Source: an uncultured Christensenella sp.
GTDB lineage: Bacteria; Bacillota; Clostridia; Christensenellales; Pumilibacteraceae
Direction: 5' to 3'
Assembly (NCBI GenBank): GCA_910585055.1
Contig: CAJUBY010000003.1
Span: 22,283 to 86,282 of the forward strand
Length of the DNA stretch: 64,000 nucleotides
The translations under genes were made by a program, and so were the position numbers. The notes under the pieces are model-generated. The model was given only the letters and a program-made list of their open reading frames with translations, made no database searches and was not told the DNA's origin. Positions 1 to 9,186 of this stretch are shown piece after piece; within the stretch, counting starts at the first letter, position 1; every line of letters begins with the position of its first letter.

Positions 1-792
1 ACGTTGGAGAATCTTGCGGTGATGTTGGAGCTGTTGAATTACGATGATTTCCGATTCGACGCTAAAACAGCCACATACATTTTAAATGATTTTTCTTATC
101 CCGGAGAGGGTATCAAGGCGGATATCACCGTTAAATTCAATAACGGATATTTGCAGTATTTCGAGACCGTAGCGACCGACGGCAAAGATACAATGACACA
201 AAAAATGACTTTCACCGATTACGGCACTACTACGGTCGAGATCCCCGACGTACAGATCCCCGACGTCGGCGGACCGATAACGGAAGCGCAATGGCGCGAC
301 GCTTTGAGTGAGTCCGCGTTTGTCAATTGCACGTTGAGCTCTACAATAGACAGCGAATCAATTAACATACCCGAGCTGGTCATTAAACTCGATTTGGGAA
401 ACGGTATTGTGTATGCACAGGATTTGTTCGAAGAAGGCGATGAATCGTACGTCATCGAATATATTTACACCGATCAAAAGGTATATTCGAGAAAAGTCGA
501 CGAAATAAATTGGGAAGAAGCCGATTCGGCCGACGGGTTAAATACGGTAAAGGAAGAATGCTTGAGTTTGTTCGGCATGTTTTCGGAAATGTTCGGCAAA
601 TTTAGATACGACGGGATTGCATATGTCGCCGACCATATTACGATAAACGAGTTAGAAACCACTTTCGATATGGTAGAATTGGCGTTCGAAGACGGAAAGC
701 TCGTTAAATTGGTTTTGAGGGTGGGGGATTTAACTCAGATCATACTTATTTCCGATTACGGCGCGACGGAAGTGGAATCTCCGGTCGCGTAA
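1..792 (+). CDS. Repeat-domain hypothetical protein, 5' truncated by window edge
   Basis: The reading frame is open from the first base, so the true start lies upstream and only the last 263 residues are visible. Two copies of one domain can be seen. The first is at about residues 8-82 and ends in FTDYGTTTVEIP; the second is at about 190-262 and ends in ISDYGATEVESP. Each has a YDDFRFDA/FRYDGIAY-type opening, a D/N-G-K/Y-L turn and the closing DYG motif. Between them is a different module that begins TEAQWRDAL. Alternating modules of this sort are common in secreted or lipid-anchored Clostridia proteins of unknown function. No membrane segment or catalytic motif is visible, and the N-terminus that would carry any signal peptide is missing. 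A terminator follows at 845. Function is unknown. Confidence 0.75.
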   Translation, partial: TLENLAVMLELLNYDDFRFDAKTATYILNDFSYPGEGIKADITVKFNNGYLQYFETVATDGKDTMTQKMTFTDYGTTTVEIPDVQIPDVGGPITEAQWRDALSESAFVNCTLSSTIDSESINIPELVIKLDLGNGIVYAQDLFEEGDESYVIEYIYTDQKVYSRKVDEINWEEADSADGLNTVKEECLSLFGMFSEMFGKFRYDGIAYVADHITINELETTFDMVELAFEDGKLVKLVLRVGDLTQIILISDYGATEVESPVA

Positions 793-844
793 GCGCCAAA
801 GCTATATAAAGTAAGTAATACAAGATCCTATAATATATTTAAAG

Positions 845-879
845 AACTCTGTGAGTTGTTGTGCTTGCAGAGTTTTTTT
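845..879 (+). terminator. Rho-independent terminator after the repeat-domain gene
   Basis: The 7-bp stem AACTCTG/CAGAGTT is followed by a run of seven T. It lies 53 nt after the stop codon of the preceding gene. Confidence 0.75.
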
Positions 880-1182
880 GTTAATAATATGTCATTGCTA
901 TCGCTGTGTGTTTTGCAGTTGGCGATATTACAAATTGAGACATTAATCGATAATAAAAAGCGCAGATTCTTTGTGTTGCTCGAATCGACAGAGTAGCAAT
1001 GGCGTTTTCGCCTGCGATTCGTAATGGTCGGAAAAGGCATTAAGAGCACACGGCAAACCTTCGTTCCCACAAACGATAAAACTTTCGGCGGCAAAGTGAA
1101 AACAATGGAAAGACGAGACGTTTGCCGATATTTGTATGCCGGCGGCATGTCCCGAAAATTTTAAAAAGATATATTAAAACAG
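880..1182. other. Gene-free stretch, possible intergenic repeat
   Basis: No gene with a ribosome binding site is seen here. Both strands nevertheless hold coherent open frames: about 106 codons on the minus strand (828-1148), and about 55 codons on the plus strand that end at 1164 after the peptide MERRDVCRYLYAGGM. Overlapping open frames without start signals are typical of dispersed repeat sequences or dead genes. I therefore list the stretch as a possible repeat and not as a coding region. Confidence 0.3.
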
Positions 1183-1211
1183 TTGACATCCATTGCATCA
1201 TGGGGTATAAT
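1183..1211 (+). promoter_or_regulatory. Sigma-A promoter of the S10 ribosomal operon
   Basis: TTGACA at 1183-1188 and TATAAT at 1206-1211 are separated by exactly 17 nt, a perfect consensus promoter, as expected for a highly expressed operon. Transcription would start near 1218. Confidence 0.92.
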
Positions 1212-1217
1212 GATTAG

Positions 1218-1362
1218 GCTGCGCTACAAGCGCGGTGATTTTTGTGACGCAAAACGGGGCCGAGAAGCCCCGAAAAATTTTCGCACAAAACGGCACGCCC
1301 GAACGCGTGAAACCCACACTGTATATTGTGGTAGCGTAACGGACGGACACAAGGAGAAACAT
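1218..1362 (+). promoter_or_regulatory. Structured leader of the S10 operon
   Basis: About 145 nt separate the expected transcription start from rpsJ. The leader contains a GC-rich hairpin CGGGGC-cgagaa-GCCCCG at 1255-1272, followed by AAAAATTTT, and a second hairpin CCACA...TTGTGG near 1315-1332. S10 operons in some bacteria are controlled by L4 binding their leader. Whether this leader does so is inference. Confidence 0.4.
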
Positions 1363-1671
1363 ATGTCAAGCCAAAAAATCAGGATCAAGTTGAGAGCGTA
1401 CGATCACGAGTTGGTCGACAGTTCGGCGCAGAGGATAGTCGACGCGGCGAAGCAGACCGGTTCCAAGGTGTGCGGACCTATTCCGCTGCCTACGCAGAAG
1501 GAAGTGGTCACGATACTGCGCTCCGTTCACAAGCACAAGGATTCGCGCGAGCAGTTCGAGCTTCGCACTTATTCGCGCTTAATCGATATATACAGTCCGT
1601 CCGGCAAGACGGTCGATTCGCTCATGCGTCTCGATCTGCCTGCGGGTGTCGACATCAAGATCAAGCTGTAA
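1363..1671 (+). CDS. rpsJ: 30S ribosomal protein S10
   Basis: The 102-residue product is the normal length for S10, a 30S head protein that also serves as NusE in transcription antitermination. Family hallmarks are the [15 protein letters not shown] opening, the SGPIPLPT-like loop (here [11 protein letters not shown]) and the C-terminal [12 protein letters not shown]. The frame is open further upstream, but that part runs through the promoter and leader. The ATG at 1363 is preceded by AAGGAG at good spacing, so I chose it. It is the first gene of the S10 operon, 16 nt before rplC. Confidence 0.97.
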   Translation: MSSQKIRIKLRAYDHELVDSSAQRIVDAAKQTGSKVCGPIPLPTQKEVVTILRSVHKHKDSREQFELRTYSRLIDIYSPSGKTVDSLMRLDLPAGVDIKIKL

Positions 1672-1687
1672 GATAAAGGAGCCTATC

Positions 1688-2317
1688 ATGAAAAAAGCTA
1701 TATTAGGCAAAAAACTCGGCATGACGCAGATATTCGGCGAAAACGACGTGGCTATACCCGTAACGGTAGTACAGTGCGGTCCAATGACCGTCGTCGATCT
1801 TCGTACCGCGGACCGCAACGGTTACAGCGCGGTCGTTTGCGCGTTCGAAGAAATAAAAGAAGGCAAACTCAACAAGCCCGAAGCGGGATTGTTCAAAAAA
1901 GCAAAAGCCAAGCCGGCGCGTTATCTCCGTGAATTCCGTTACGACGATGCCGAAGCGTACGAGGTCGGCAAGGTGATCGATTGCACTATGTTCGGCGAAG
2001 GCGACATGGTAGACGTAAGCGGTACTACAAAAGGCCGCGGCTTTACCGGTGTTATAAAACGTTGGAACCACCACCGTCTTAAAATGACACACGGTACCGG
2101 CCCCGTTCACCGCAGCGTGGGTTCTACCGGCGCAAACTCCAATCCTTCGCGCCGTATCAAAAACTTGAAGATGCCCGGTCAGTACGGACACGAAAAAGTT
2201 ACCATTCAAAACCTTAAAGTCGTAAAAGTGGACAAGGCACGCAACGTTCTTCTTATACGCGGTGCTGTGCCCGGACCGAAGGGCGGACTCGTTACCGTTA
2301 AGGAAACGGTCAAGTAA
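1688..2317 (+). CDS. rplC: 50S ribosomal protein L3
   Basis: The 209-residue product is a core 50S protein placed near the peptidyl transferase centre and needed early in assembly. It opens with KKAILGKKLGMTQIF, and the central loop contains GTTKGRGFTGVIKRWNHHR and the GSTGANSNPSR region, all L3 signatures. The frame continues upstream, but the ATG at 1688 follows AAAGGAG at the proper distance. It is followed after 22 nt by rplD. Nothing is unusual in length or residues. Confidence 0.97.
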   Translation: MKKAILGKKLGMTQIFGENDVAIPVTVVQCGPMTVVDLRTADRNGYSAVVCAFEEIKEGKLNKPEAGLFKKAKAKPARYLREFRYDDAEAYEVGKVIDCTMFGEGDMVDVSGTTKGRGFTGVIKRWNHHRLKMTHGTGPVHRSVGSTGANSNPSRRIKNLKMPGQYGHEKVTIQNLKVVKVDKARNVLLIRGAVPGPKGGLVTVKETVK

Positions 2318-2339
2318 GGTCGAGGAGAGAGATTAAATT

Positions 2340-2981
2340 ATGCCTACAATCAAGATATATAAACAGGACGGCAGCTCCGCCGGAACGATGGAGTTGGACG
2401 ACAGCGTATTCGGAGCGGAGTACAAGGAATCCGTGATACATCAAGTAGTGGTCGCTCAGATGGCAAACGCGCGTCAGGGCACCAAAAGCACGCTTACACG
2501 TACCGAAGTGACGGGCGGCGGCAAAAAGCCGTGGCGTCAAAAGGGCACGGGCAATGCGCGCCAAGGCTCCATCCGTGCGCCGCAGTGGAAAGGCGGCGGC
2601 GTAGTATTCGCGCCGAAGCCGCGCAGTTTCCGCAAAAAGATAACCAAGATAATGCGTGTTACGGCGATCACCAGCGCGCTTTCCGCAAAGCTTGCGGACG
2701 GAAATCTTATCGTTCTCGACAGGCTGGATATCGAACCCAAGACAAAGAATATGGCGGCGGTGCTCAAAGCGCTCAAGATAGAAAGTCGCGCATTGTTGGT
2801 ATTGCCCAACGGCAGCGTTAACGCGGTCCGCGCGGCGCAGAATATCCCGTCGGTGCGCACTGCAAACAGCGAGCTTTTAAACGTTTACGACGTTGTCGCA
2901 AATACTGTTATGCTCACCACCGTCGACGCCGTCAAGGCGATCGAAAAGAAATATACGGCTAAGGAGGTCGCGGCGGAATAA
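2340..2981 (+). CDS. rplD: 50S ribosomal protein L4
   Basis: L4 is 213 residues here, the normal bacterial length. It shows the extended internal loop [19 protein letters not shown], which lines the exit tunnel, and the KPRSFRKKI motif. In some bacteria L4 also represses its own operon by binding the S10 leader; the structured leader at 1218-1362 would be the place to look for that here. The stop codon overlaps the start of rplW by one base (TAATG), which implies translational coupling. Confidence 0.97.
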   Translation: MPTIKIYKQDGSSAGTMELDDSVFGAEYKESVIHQVVVAQMANARQGTKSTLTRTEVTGGGKKPWRQKGTGNARQGSIRAPQWKGGGVVFAPKPRSFRKKITKIMRVTAITSALSAKLADGNLIVLDRLDIEPKTKNMAAVLKALKIESRALLVLPNGSVNAVRAAQNIPSVRTANSELLNVYDVVANTVMLTTVDAVKAIEKKYTAKEVAAE

Positions 2982-3271
2982 TGGTAGCACACGATATAAT
3001 AATCCGTCCGGTTCTTACGGAAAAATCCAATGACGGCGTAAACGCCAAGCGTTATGCGTTCATGGTAGATCCGAGAGCGGATAAAGTACAGATCAAAGCG
3101 GCGGTCGAAGAAGTTTTCGACGTTAAAGTCGAATCGGTGAACGTCGTCAACGTACGCGGCAAACTCAAAAGACAGGGCAGAACGCAGGGGTACACGTCTA
3201 AAGGCAAAAAGGCGTACGTAACGCTCGACGCGCAATCGAAGGCGATACCGTTCTTCGAGACTCTGTCCTGA
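2981..3271 (+). CDS. rplW: 50S ribosomal protein L23
   Basis: This is a 96-residue protein of the exit-tunnel rim, the docking site for trigger factor and SRP. It begins with the usual [11 protein letters not shown] motif and ends with a basic loop and KAYVTLDAQ strand. Its ATG overlaps the rplD stop by one base, and the preceding AAGGAGG inside rplD provides its ribosome binding site. It is normal in length and content. Confidence 0.96.
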   Translation: MVAHDIIIRPVLTEKSNDGVNAKRYAFMVDPRADKVQIKAAVEEVFDVKVESVNVVNVRGKLKRQGRTQGYTSKGKKAYVTLDAQSKAIPFFETLS

Positions 3272-3285
3272 TAAGGAGACGACAA

Positions 3286-4113
3286 ATGGCTATTAAAAGA
3301 TATAAACCGATCACTCCGGGCACGCGGTTCAAAACCGTAATAGCGGCGCCCGAGCTTACGGGCGACAAGCCGTATAAACCCCTGCTCAAAGAGCAGAGCC
3401 GCAAGGGCGGACGCAACTTTTCCGGCAAGATAACCGTACGTCACATCGGCGGTGGCAACCGTCAAAAGTACCGCATAATCGACTTTAAGCGCAATAAGGA
3501 CAATATCCCAGCCAAGGTAGCGACCGTAGAATACGATCCCAACCGTACGGCGTTCATCGCGCTCCTCAACTATGCGGACGGCGAAAAGCGTTATATACTT
3601 GCGCCGCTCGGTCTGCAAAAGGGCGATACGGTACTTTCCGGCGAAAGCGCGGACATAAAAGCAGGCAACTGCCTGCCGCTCGCCAACATCCCGGTGGGTA
3701 CTTTGGTGCACAATATCGAAATGCTGCCCGGCAGAGGCGGTCAGATGGCGAGAACGGCGGGTGCGGCGGCGCAGCTCATGGCAAAGGAAGGCAAATACGC
3801 TACGTTGCGTTTGCCGTCCGGCGAAATGAGAATGGTGCTCCAGCGTTGCAAGGCGACTGTCGGACAGGTCGGAAATCTCGACCACGAGCTTGTATCGCTG
3901 GGCAAAGCGGGCAGAACGCGGCACATGGGCGTTAAGCCGACCGTGCGTGGCGTAGTCATGAACCCTTGCGATCACCCTCACGGCGGCGGCGAAGGAAAGA
4001 GCCCGATAGGCAGACCCAGCCCGGTATCCCCGTGGGGCAAACCGACGCTCGGCAAAAAGACCAGATCCAAGCATAAGGCTTCCGACAAGTTCATTGTCAA
4101 ACGCATAAATTAA
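3286..4113 (+). CDS. rplB: 50S ribosomal protein L2
   Basis: The 275-residue product is among the most conserved 50S proteins, contacting helix 66 and bridging to the 30S subunit. Diagnostic stretches are [18 protein letters not shown] near residue 45, [13 protein letters not shown] in the middle, and the C-terminal [12 protein letters not shown] loop with the functionally important His. AAGGAG lies 8 nt upstream. It is followed after 13 nt by rpsS. Confidence 0.98.
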   Translation: MAIKRYKPITPGTRFKTVIAAPELTGDKPYKPLLKEQSRKGGRNFSGKITVRHIGGGNRQKYRIIDFKRNKDNIPAKVATVEYDPNRTAFIALLNYADGEKRYILAPLGLQKGDTVLSGESADIKAGNCLPLANIPVGTLVHNIEMLPGRGGQMARTAGAAAQLMAKEGKYATLRLPSGEMRMVLQRCKATVGQVGNLDHELVSLGKAGRTRHMGVKPTVRGVVMNPCDHPHGGGEGKSPIGRPSPVSPWGKPTLGKKTRSKHKASDKFIVKRIN

Positions 4114-4126
4114 GGAGCGTTAGAAA

Positions 4127-4405
4127 ATGTCAAGATCGACAAAAAAAGGTTATTATGTTGACGCCAAGCTTATGAAAAAAGCCGAGGCGATGGCGGCGGT
4201 AGCAGACAAACGTCCCATCAAGACGTGGTCGCGCGCTTCCACTATATTCCCGCAATTTATAGGTCTTACCTTTGCCGTCCACAACGGCAAAAAGTTCGTT
4301 CCGGTTTACGTCACTACCGATATGGTGGGTCATAAGCTGGGCGAGTTCGCTCCGACGCGTACTTTTTTGGGCCACGCCGGCGAGAGCAAGACCAAGGGCA
4401 GATAA
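4127..4405 (+). CDS. rpsS: 30S ribosomal protein S19
   Basis: S19 (92 residues) binds the 30S head next to S13 and contacts tRNA in the P site. It is recognised by the [12 protein letters not shown] start, [16 protein letters not shown] and the C-terminal [15 protein letters not shown] motif. AAGGAG precedes the start. It is normal in length. Confidence 0.97.
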   Translation: MSRSTKKGYYVDAKLMKKAEAMAAVADKRPIKTWSRASTIFPQFIGLTFAVHNGKKFVPVYVTTDMVGHKLGEFAPTRTFLGHAGESKTKGR

Positions 4406-4416
4406 GGAGATAAAGT

Positions 4417-4809
4417 ATGGCGACAAGAATGAAAGAAAAAGCCGCAAGAGTGGAAGAGCGGCGCGAAAAACGTCCCCACGCCACGGCGAAGCATGTTCGT
4501 ATAGCGCCCGATAAGGTGCGTATAGTGCTCGCGCTTATCCGAGGCAGATCGGTGACGGAAGCCATGGCTATACTCCAAGCCACGCCCAAAGCCGCCAGCG
4601 AACAGGTGTTCAAAGTGCTCAATTCGGCGGCGGCGAATGCCGAGCACAACGGCGGTCTTTCCGTGGACGATCTTTTTGTTGCGGAAGCGTATGCGGACAT
4701 CGGTCCAACGCTCAAACGCTATCAGCCGGTAAGCAAGGGAAGAGCGCACCACATATTAAAGCGCACGAGTCATATCACCGTTATTCTCGACACCAAGGAG
4801 GACAGATAA
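4417..4809 (+). CDS. rplV: 50S ribosomal protein L22
   Basis: L22 (130 residues) has a globular domain and a long hairpin that lines the exit tunnel at the macrolide site. The body shows [19 protein letters not shown] and the hairpin [20 protein letters not shown]. The N-terminus carries about 20 extra charged residues ([15 protein letters not shown]) before the canonical start of the fold, a modest extension. rpsC follows after 2 nt. Confidence 0.96.
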   Translation: MATRMKEKAARVEERREKRPHATAKHVRIAPDKVRIVLALIRGRSVTEAMAILQATPKAASEQVFKVLNSAAANAEHNGGLSVDDLFVAEAYADIGPTLKRYQPVSKGRAHHILKRTSHITVILDTKEDR

Positions 4810-4811
4810 TC

Positions 4812-5489
4812 ATGGGTCAGAAAGTTAATCCCCACGGTTTGCGCGTCGGTATCATCGAAAAGTGGAATTCGCAGTGGTATGCAGGCAAACAGGAGTTTGC
4901 GGCGTTCGTGCTCGAGGACCACAAGATCCGTCAGCACATCGAGAATAAGTATAAATCCTGCGGAATTTCCAAGATCGTTATAGAACGTCCGCAAGGCAAA
5001 GTACAGGTATCGATCCATTCACAGTTTCCCGGCAAGATAATCGGGCAGAAGCACGTCGGTATAGACGAGCTTAAAAAGAATCTCGAGAAACTCGTCGGCA
5101 ACAAAAAAATATATGTAAACATCATCGAGGTCAAGCACCCCGATCTCAACGCCAAGCTTCTTGCGGAAAATATCGCGGCACAGCTCGAAAAGCGCGCGTT
5201 CTTCCGCAGAACGATGAAGCAGGCGATGTCCAAGGCGATGCACGCCGGGGCAAAGGGCGTTAAGGTCATGGTCGGCGGACGTTTGGACGGCGCGGAGATC
5301 GCGCGTGCCGAGCATTATCAGGAAGGCTCCATACCTCTGCAGACGCTGCGTGCGGATATCGATTACGGATACTGCATCGCGCGTACCACGTTCGGCGTTT
5401 TGGGCGTTAAGGTCTGGATATACAAGGGCGACGTTCTCGCACCTTCCAAGGCCGCTCCGGCTGCCGGCGAATTTAAGGAGGGCGAATAA
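4812..5489 (+). CDS. rpsC: 30S ribosomal protein S3
   Basis: S3 (225 residues) sits at the mRNA entry channel. It begins with [14 protein letters not shown], has a KH domain with the [12 protein letters not shown] segment, and ends in the [21 protein letters not shown] core motif. Its last base is the first base of the rplP ATG (TAATG), so the two are coupled. Confidence 0.97.
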   Translation: MGQKVNPHGLRVGIIEKWNSQWYAGKQEFAAFVLEDHKIRQHIENKYKSCGISKIVIERPQGKVQVSIHSQFPGKIIGQKHVGIDELKKNLEKLVGNKKIYVNIIEVKHPDLNAKLLAENIAAQLEKRAFFRRTMKQAMSKAMHAGAKGVKVMVGGRLDGAEIARAEHYQEGSIPLQTLRADIDYGYCIARTTFGVLGVKVWIYKGDVLAPSKAAPAAGEFKEGE

Positions 5490-5953
5490 TGTTAAGTCCC
5501 AACAAAGTAAAACACCGCAGAGTTCAGCGCGGCAGAATGAAGGGTAAAGCCACTCGCGGCAATCAGATATCGTACGGCGAGTATGCGCTCGTCAGCGAAG
5601 ATCCTGGCAGGATCACTTCCAATCAGATAGAGGCGGCGCGTGTTGCGATGACACGTTACACAAAGCGCGGCGGTAAAGTTTGGATATGTATATTCCCGCA
5701 TAAACCGTATTCCAAAAAGCCTGCCGATACTCGTATGGGTAGCGGTAAAGGCGCACCCGAATACTGGGCGGCGGTCGTAAAACCGGGCACCGTCATGTTC
5801 GAAATGGCAGGTGTTGCCGAGCCTATCGCAAGAGAAGCGTTGAGGCTTGCATCTTATAAACTGCCCGTACGCTGCAAGATCGCCAAAAAAGGCGAACCCG
5901 GTTACGAAGACGAACAACCGGCAGCGGTTGACGCAGTCAAGGAGGTCGAATAA
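5489..5953 (+). CDS. rplP: 50S ribosomal protein L16
   Basis: L16 binds at the base of the A site and organises the 5S region. It opens with [19 protein letters not shown] and carries [20 protein letters not shown] and [15 protein letters not shown], which are diagnostic. At 154 residues it is roughly 10 longer than average because of an acidic C-terminal tail. Both ends overlap the neighbours by one base, so rpsC, rplP and rpmC form a tightly coupled run. Confidence 0.97.
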   Translation: MLSPNKVKHRRVQRGRMKGKATRGNQISYGEYALVSEDPGRITSNQIEAARVAMTRYTKRGGKVWICIFPHKPYSKKPADTRMGSGKGAPEYWAAVVKPGTVMFEMAGVAEPIAREALRLASYKLPVRCKIAKKGEPGYEDEQPAAVDAVKEVE

Positions 5954-6159
5954 TGAAAGAGAAGGTTCATGAGTTGAGAGACGACGAATTGCAGCAGAAG
6001 CTCGCTTCGCTCAAAACCGAATTGTTTAACCTTCGGTTTTCCAACGCGACCGGACAGCTCGCCAATCCCATGCAGATACAGAATGTAAGACGCGACATCG
6101 CGCGCGTAAAGACGGTCATCAGAGAGCGCGAGATACGCGCCCAAAAGGAGGCGAAGTAA
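5953..6159 (+). CDS. rpmC: 50S ribosomal protein L29
   Basis: This 68-residue two-helix protein lies near the exit tunnel beside L23. The [20 protein letters not shown] start and the [16 protein letters not shown] end are family hallmarks. Start and stop overlap the neighbours by one base each. Confidence 0.95.
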   Translation: MKEKVHELRDDELQQKLASLKTELFNLRFSNATGQLANPMQIQNVRRDIARVKTVIREREIRAQKEAK

Positions 6160-6413
6160 TGGAACGCAACGACAGAAAGACGCGCGAAGGCCTGGTCGTA
6201 TCCGATAAAATGGACAAAACGGTCGTGGTTTCCGTAGTGGAAAAATATAAGCATCCGCTTTATAAAAAGACTGTTACGCGCATCAAAAAGTTCAAGGCGC
6301 ACGACGAAAACAACGAGTGCGGCATCGGCGACAGAGTGGAAATTACCGAAACGCGCCCCATTTCCAAAGATAAATGCTGGCGTGTGAGCAACATCGTCGA
6401 AAAGGCGAAATAA
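6159..6413 (+). CDS. rpsQ: 30S ribosomal protein S17
   Basis: S17 (84 residues) is an OB-fold primary 16S-binding protein. [20 protein letters not shown] near the N-terminus, the basic hairpin and the [19 protein letters not shown] end identify it. It overlaps rpmC by one base. A 53-nt gap to rplN is longer than other gaps in this part of the operon. Confidence 0.96.
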   Translation: MERNDRKTREGLVVSDKMDKTVVVSVVEKYKHPLYKKTVTRIKKFKAHDENNECGIGDRVEITETRPISKDKCWRVSNIVEKAK

Positions 6414-6466
6414 GGCAGGACAGGCGTTACGTCCGTTATCGGGCGTATGCCGTTAAGGAGTAAATC

Positions 6467-6835
6467 ATGATACAACCCCAATCGTATCTTAAAGTAGCCG
6501 ACAACACCGGCGCTAAAGAAATAATGTGTATACAGGTCATGGGCGGCTCATTCCGCAGGAGCGGCAATATCGGCGACATAATAACGGCGTCGGTCAAGTC
6601 CGCACAGCCGGGCGGCACCGTCAAAAAAGGCGACGTCGTAAAAGCCGTTATCGTACGCACGCATCAGGGCATAAACCGTCCGGACGGCTCGCACATTCGT
6701 TTCGACGACAATGCGGCGGTCATTATAGACAATCAAAAACAGCCGCGCGGCACACGTATCTTCGGACCGATCGCACGCGAACTGCGCGACCGCGACTTTA
6801 CAAAGATAATATCTTTGGCACCCGAAGTGCTTTAA
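6467..6835 (+). CDS. rplN: 50S ribosomal protein L14
   Basis: L14 is exactly the usual 122 residues. It contains [19 protein letters not shown] near the start, [13 protein letters not shown], and the conserved [18 protein letters not shown] block that binds RsfS/L19. AAGGAG lies 8 nt before the ATG. Confidence 0.98.
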   Translation: MIQPQSYLKVADNTGAKEIMCIQVMGGSFRRSGNIGDIITASVKSAQPGGTVKKGDVVKAVIVRTHQGINRPDGSHIRFDDNAAVIIDNQKQPRGTRIFGPIARELRDRDFTKIISLAPEVL

Positions 6836-6847
6836 CGGAGGACGGTA

Positions 6848-7375
6848 ATGAACAATCTCAACGTAAGGAAAGGCGATAACGTAAAGGTCTTGACCGGCAA
6901 AGATAAAGGCAAAACCGGTAAAGTGCTTGCTACCGAACCCTCGACCGGCAAAGTGTTAGTGGAAGGTATTAATATAGCTACCCACCATATTAAAGCACGC
7001 TCGGCTACCGAGCAGGGCGGTAAGAAAAAGGTGGAGGCGCCTGTCGACAGCAGCAACCTGCAGATAATCTGTCCGTCGTGTTCGAAGAGCGTTCGCGTAA
7101 GACATCAGGTAATGGACGGCAAAAACGCGCGCGTTTGCGCCAAGTGCGGCGCAAGCTTGGACGCCGCGTTGAAGGCCGATAAAGCCGATAAAAAAGCTAA
7201 AGCCAAAAAAACCAAGAAAGCGGATAAACCCGCCGAAGAGCAAGCGCCGGAAACGGCGGAAAAGCCCGAAAAGGCAAAACCCGCGGCTAAAAAGACAGCC
7301 GCGAAAAAGCCCGCGCAGAAAGCGGAAGAAACACAGGTTCCCGTCGAGCAGAAGTCCGACGGTAAAACAGAGTAA
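6848..7375 (+). CDS. rplX: 50S ribosomal protein L24 with zinc ribbon and long Lys/Ala-rich tail
   Basis: L24 initiates 50S assembly. Residues 1-60 form the KOW fold with VRKGDNVKVLTGKDKGKTG. A four-cysteine knuckle follows, with CPSC at about residue 75 and CAKC at about residue 96; a similar knuckle occurs in many bacterial L24s. The normal protein would end near residue 105, but here about 70 more residues follow, made almost only of Ala, Lys, Glu and Pro. The next gene, rplE, begins with similar low-complexity sequence. The tail is probably disordered and may contact rRNA; its role is unknown. Confidence 0.95.
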   Translation: MNNLNVRKGDNVKVLTGKDKGKTGKVLATEPSTGKVLVEGINIATHHIKARSATEQGGKKKVEAPVDSSNLQIICPSCSKSVRVRHQVMDGKNARVCAKCGASLDAALKADKADKKAKAKKTKKADKPAEEQAPETAEKPEKAKPAAKKTAAKKPAQKAEETQVPVEQKSDGKTE

Positions 7376-7388
7376 GGAGTAAACGGTA

Positions 7389-8015
7389 ATGGCAGAAAAA
7401 GCGACCAAAGCCAAGGACAAGGCGCCCGTATCCGCGGCGAAAGCCGGTGTCCCCGCAAAATCGAACAATCCGGACAGATATCGGCTTCGCAACCGCTACA
7501 AAACGGAAATAATCCCGCAGCTCATGAAAGAGCGCGGATATAAAAACGTCAATCAGGTGCCCAAGCTCGTCAAGATAGTGCTCAACATGCGTTTGGGCGA
7601 TATCAAGGATAATTCCAAGAGCATTCAGCTCGCACAGGCGGAACTCGATGCGATAGCCGGACAGAAAAGCGTTCTCGTAAAAGCCAAAAAATCCGTAAGT
7701 AACTTTAAACTGCGCGAAGGTCAGTCCATAGCGATCAAAGTGACGTTGCGCGGCGAAATGGCATACGAGTTTTTCGATCGGTTGGTTTCGATAGCGCTTC
7801 CGCGTGTCCGCGATTTCCGCGGAATATCGGGCAAATCGTTCGACGGCAGAGGCAATTATGCGCTCGGTATAAAGGATCAGACGATTTTCCCCGAAATATC
7901 GTACGAGCTTATAGAAAAGATCCGCGGTTTCGACGTGGACGTGGTAACGACCGCGCAGACCGACGAAGAAGCGAAATTACTGCTGACAAAGCTCGGCATG
8001 CCGTTTAAGAATTAA
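7389..8015 (+). CDS. rplE: 50S ribosomal protein L5 with N-terminal Lys/Ala-rich extension
   Basis: L5 (208 residues) binds 5S rRNA and forms an inter-subunit bridge. The core begins at about residue 32 with [14 protein letters not shown] and includes [26 protein letters not shown] and the [19 protein letters not shown] end. The first 28 residues are Ala/Lys-rich and are not part of the usual fold (typical length is about 180). The start is fixed by AAGGAG 11 nt upstream; no later ATG lies before the core, so the extension appears real. Confidence 0.95.
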   Translation: MAEKATKAKDKAPVSAAKAGVPAKSNNPDRYRLRNRYKTEIIPQLMKERGYKNVNQVPKLVKIVLNMRLGDIKDNSKSIQLAQAELDAIAGQKSVLVKAKKSVSNFKLREGQSIAIKVTLRGEMAYEFFDRLVSIALPRVRDFRGISGKSFDGRGNYALGIKDQTIFPEISYELIEKIRGFDVDVVTTAQTDEEAKLLLTKLGMPFKN

Positions 8016-8025
8016 GGAGATAATT

Positions 8026-8211
8026 ATGGCTAAAAAAGCGATGATAAACAAACAGAAGAGGGTGCCCAAGTACTCGACACGTGCATACACGCGTTGCAGC
8101 CTTTGCGGCAGACCTCATTCCGTTCTTAAAAAGTACGGTATTTGCAGAATTTGCTTTCGCGAACTTGCGTATAAGGGAGAGATCCCCGGCGTAAAGAAGT
8201 CGAGCTGGTAA
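8026..8211 (+). CDS. rpsN: 30S ribosomal protein S14 type Z (zinc form)
   Basis: This is the short 61-residue zinc-binding form of S14, with a CSLCG pair near residue 24 and a CRICF pair near residue 40, in the head of the 30S subunit. Bacillota commonly carry this form in the spc operon and sometimes a second, zinc-free form elsewhere. AAGGAG precedes the start at good spacing. Confidence 0.97.
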   Translation: MAKKAMINKQKRVPKYSTRAYTRCSLCGRPHSVLKKYGICRICFRELAYKGEIPGVKKSSW

Positions 8212-8224
8212 GGAGGTATCAATT

Positions 8225-8620
8225 ATGGTTACGACAGATCCTATCGCGGATTTGCTTACGAGAATCCGCAACGCTATAACGGCTAAACACGAAACCGTTT
8301 CGATACCTACGTCCAAGATGAAAAAGTCTATTGTGGATATTCTTGTCGACGAAGGCTTTGTCGCATCGAGCGAGATCGTAGACGATAAGGGTCACAGCAA
8401 TATAAAAGTTGTGCTCAAATACAGCGGTAAGCAAAACGCCATTACAAACTTAAAGCGCATTTCCAAGCCCGGTCTCCGCGTTTACTGCGGTTGCGAGGAC
8501 CTTCCCAAGGTACTCGGCGGCTACGGTATTGCGATCATTTCCACTTCGCGCGGCGTTATGACCGACAAAAAAGCGCGCGAACTCAAAGTAGGCGGCGAAG
8601 TGCTTGCCTATGTATGGTAG
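8225..8620 (+). CDS. rpsH: 30S ribosomal protein S8
   Basis: S8 (131 residues) binds 16S helix 21 and in E. coli represses the spc operon. The start [14 protein letters not shown] and the C-terminal [20 protein letters not shown] block with YVW end are classic. AAGGAGG is placed 8 nt before the ATG. Confidence 0.97.
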   Translation: MVTTDPIADLLTRIRNAITAKHETVSIPTSKMKKSIVDILVDEGFVASSEIVDDKGHSNIKVVLKYSGKQNAITNLKRISKPGLRVYCGCEDLPKVLGGYGIAIISTSRGVMTDKKARELKVGGEVLAYVW

Positions 8621-8629
8621 GAGGGCGTT

Positions 8630-9175
8630 ATGTCTCGAATAGGCAGAAAACATATCGACGTTCCCGCCGGTGTGACCGTTACTTGCGAGAATGGCGTTGT
8701 CACCGTTAAGGGAAAGCTCGGCGAACTCAAGCAAGAGATAAAGTGTAAGGATATCGAAGTTGTTATCGGTACCGGCGTTGTCAACGTTAACCGCGCCAAC
8801 GACGATAAGCAGACCAGAGCGTATCACGGTCTGTACCGTCAGCTTATCGCCAATATGGTGTCCGGTGTTCAGACCGCATTTACGAAAACGCTCATAGTAG
8901 CCGGCGTAGGTTACAAATGTGCGGTAACGGGCAATAAGCTTGTAATGAACATCGGTTATTCCAAGCCCGTCGAATACGCGATCCCGCAGGGTATAACTAT
9001 AACCTGTCCCGATCCGCTAACGATAGTCGTAAGCGGTATCAGCAAGGAATTCGTCGGCGAAGTCGCGGCGCAGATAAAAGCCAAGCGTCCCGTCGAACCG
9101 TATCACGGCTACGGTTTGCATTACAGCAACGAAGTCGTTCTCCGCAAAGAAGCAAAGACTGCGGGTAAGAAATAG
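8630..9175 (+). CDS. rplF: 50S ribosomal protein L6
   Basis: L6 (181 residues) is a two-domain protein near the sarcin-ricin loop. [23 protein letters not shown]-type ([12 protein letters not shown]) and the C-terminal [13 protein letters not shown] segment, equivalent to KGKGIRY in others, define it. It is normal in length and followed by rplR after 11 nt. Confidence 0.97.
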   Translation: MSRIGRKHIDVPAGVTVTCENGVVTVKGKLGELKQEIKCKDIEVVIGTGVVNVNRANDDKQTRAYHGLYRQLIANMVSGVQTAFTKTLIVAGVGYKCAVTGNKLVMNIGYSKPVEYAIPQGITITCPDPLTIVVSGISKEFVGEVAAQIKAKRPVEPYHGYGLHYSNEVVLRKEAKTAGKK

Positions 9176-9186
9176 GAGAGTGGCAA

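Noticed and set aside
828..1148. 106-codon minus-strand open frame before the S10 operon
   Set aside because: No start signal, it overlaps a terminator, and the opposite strand is also open; listed as a possible repeat instead.
1183..1362. N-terminal extension of S10 up to 1183
   Set aside because: It would start on the -35 box of a perfect promoter and cross the leader; the conserved S10 start and AAGGAG are at 1363.
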